Positions 5,836 to 6,138 of a stretch of DNA of 6,138 nucleotides are shown in pieces. Source of the stretch: Gammaproteobacteria bacterium (GTDB lineage Bacteria; Pseudomonadota; Gammaproteobacteria; Tenderiales; Tenderiaceae); NCBI GenBank assembly GCA_027001525.1, contig JALTMR010000190.1, positions 1 through 6,138 on the forward strand. The letters run 5' to 3'. Position 1 is the stretch's first letter. Each line of letters opens with the position of its first letter. The position numbers and the translations under genes were made by a program. The notes beneath the pieces were generated by a model that ran no database searches, was not told the DNA's origin, and saw only the letters and a list, made by a program, of their open reading frames with translations.

Positions 5836-5870
5836 AACTATCCCGTCCCCATCGAGTGAAATTAGCGCAC

Positions 5871-5876
5871 ATCATA
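5871..5876 (-). promoter_or_regulatory. Possible -10 element for yaeQ
   Basis: Minus strand TATGAT (5 of 6), about 35 bases before the yaeQ ATG. No good -35 is seen at standard spacing. Confidence 0.35.
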
Positions 5877-5899
5877 CGCCCCTCACTCCGGCTTAGATA

Positions 5900-5929
5900 C
5901 TGACAGGGCCTCTCACGGAATGGGTTAAT
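5900..5929 (+). promoter_or_regulatory. Possible promoter for the S1-type protein gene
   Basis: CTGACA (5900-5905, 5 of 6 to TTGACA), an 18-base gap, then GTTAAT (5924-5929, 4 of 6 to TATAAT), ending 32 bases before the ATG. Placement is right, but the -10 is weak. Confidence 0.4.
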
Positions 5930-5961
5930 ATGGGCCCATCCCCATCAACTTGAGATCGGCA

Positions 5962-6138
5962 ATGGCAGACCTTGGCACATTCAACACACTTCAGATTATT
6001 GAACAATCCCCTTACGGGGCCTTTCTCGATGGCGGCGAACTGGGCAAGGTGCTTCTGCCGACCAAGCTCTGCCCCAAGGGCTATAAAACGGGCGATACGG
6101 TAGAGGTCTTTCTCTACCTCGATGGCGACAACCAGGCC
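5962..6138 (+). CDS. S1-like RNA-binding protein, CvfB/YitL family (N-terminal part; runs off the window)
   Basis: Fifty-nine codons are visible, open to the window edge. Family members are usually about 280 aa with several S1-like OB-fold domains and a C-terminal winged helix; only the first S1-like domain is seen here. Recognisable family pieces are GTFNTLQI (5-12), YGAFLDGGELGKVLLP (18-33) and GDTVEVFLYLDGD (44-56). The predicted role is RNA binding in the cytoplasm; S. aureus CvfB affects virulence gene expression, but this is not transferable here. GAG in TTGAGAT lies 7 bases before the ATG. It is divergent from yaeQ across about 126 bases. Confidence 0.88.
   Translation, partial: MADLGTFNTLQIIEQSPYGAFLDGGELGKVLLPTKLCPKGYKTGDTVEVFLYLDGDNQA

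Overview
The window reads as chromosomal DNA of a gammaproteobacterium, probably a free-living aerobic or facultative one. It is moderately GC-rich and densely coded. It carries YaeQ, a YrdA-type gamma carbonic anhydrase and a CvfB/YitL-type S1 protein, a mix common in that class. The sequence alone does not fix a genus.

Layout from left to right: a short palindrome; yrdA-like gamma carbonic anhydrase (+); an arsenite methyltransferase arsM (-), convergent with it; a 164-bp hairpin-forming repeat (copy 1); a membrane-anchored tetraheme cytochrome c built from four c4-like domains (-); a DEDDh 3'-5' exonuclease (+), divergent from the cytochrome; an unrecognised 256-aa protein (-) that looks like a zincin-type metallopeptidase relative lacking the catalytic glutamate and overlaps the exonuclease tail by 18 bp; a rhodanese fused to a DUF2892 membrane hairpin (+), divergent from it; the second copy of the 164-bp repeat, starting exactly at the rhodanese stop codon; a likely terminator; yaeQ (-); and the first 59 codons of an S1-type RNA-binding protein (+) cut by the window edge.

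The genes change strand almost every time, so no long operon is visible and most are probably single-gene units. Arsenic methylation, rhodanese sulfur chemistry and the c-type cytochrome could loosely be grouped as redox or metalloid handling, but nothing in the sequence ties them together.

The strongest unexplained structure is the repeat pair. Both copies are exactly 164 bp, about 89% identical by hand count, and near-palindromic over their whole length with a conserved GCATAG-TGGGG-CTATG apex. Their 20-bp terminal arms differ between copies in a matched, pairing-preserving way. Copy 1 is flanked by TA on both sides, as in TA-targeting MITEs. I read it as a non-autonomous MITE-like element family; whether it is already described needs a database search.
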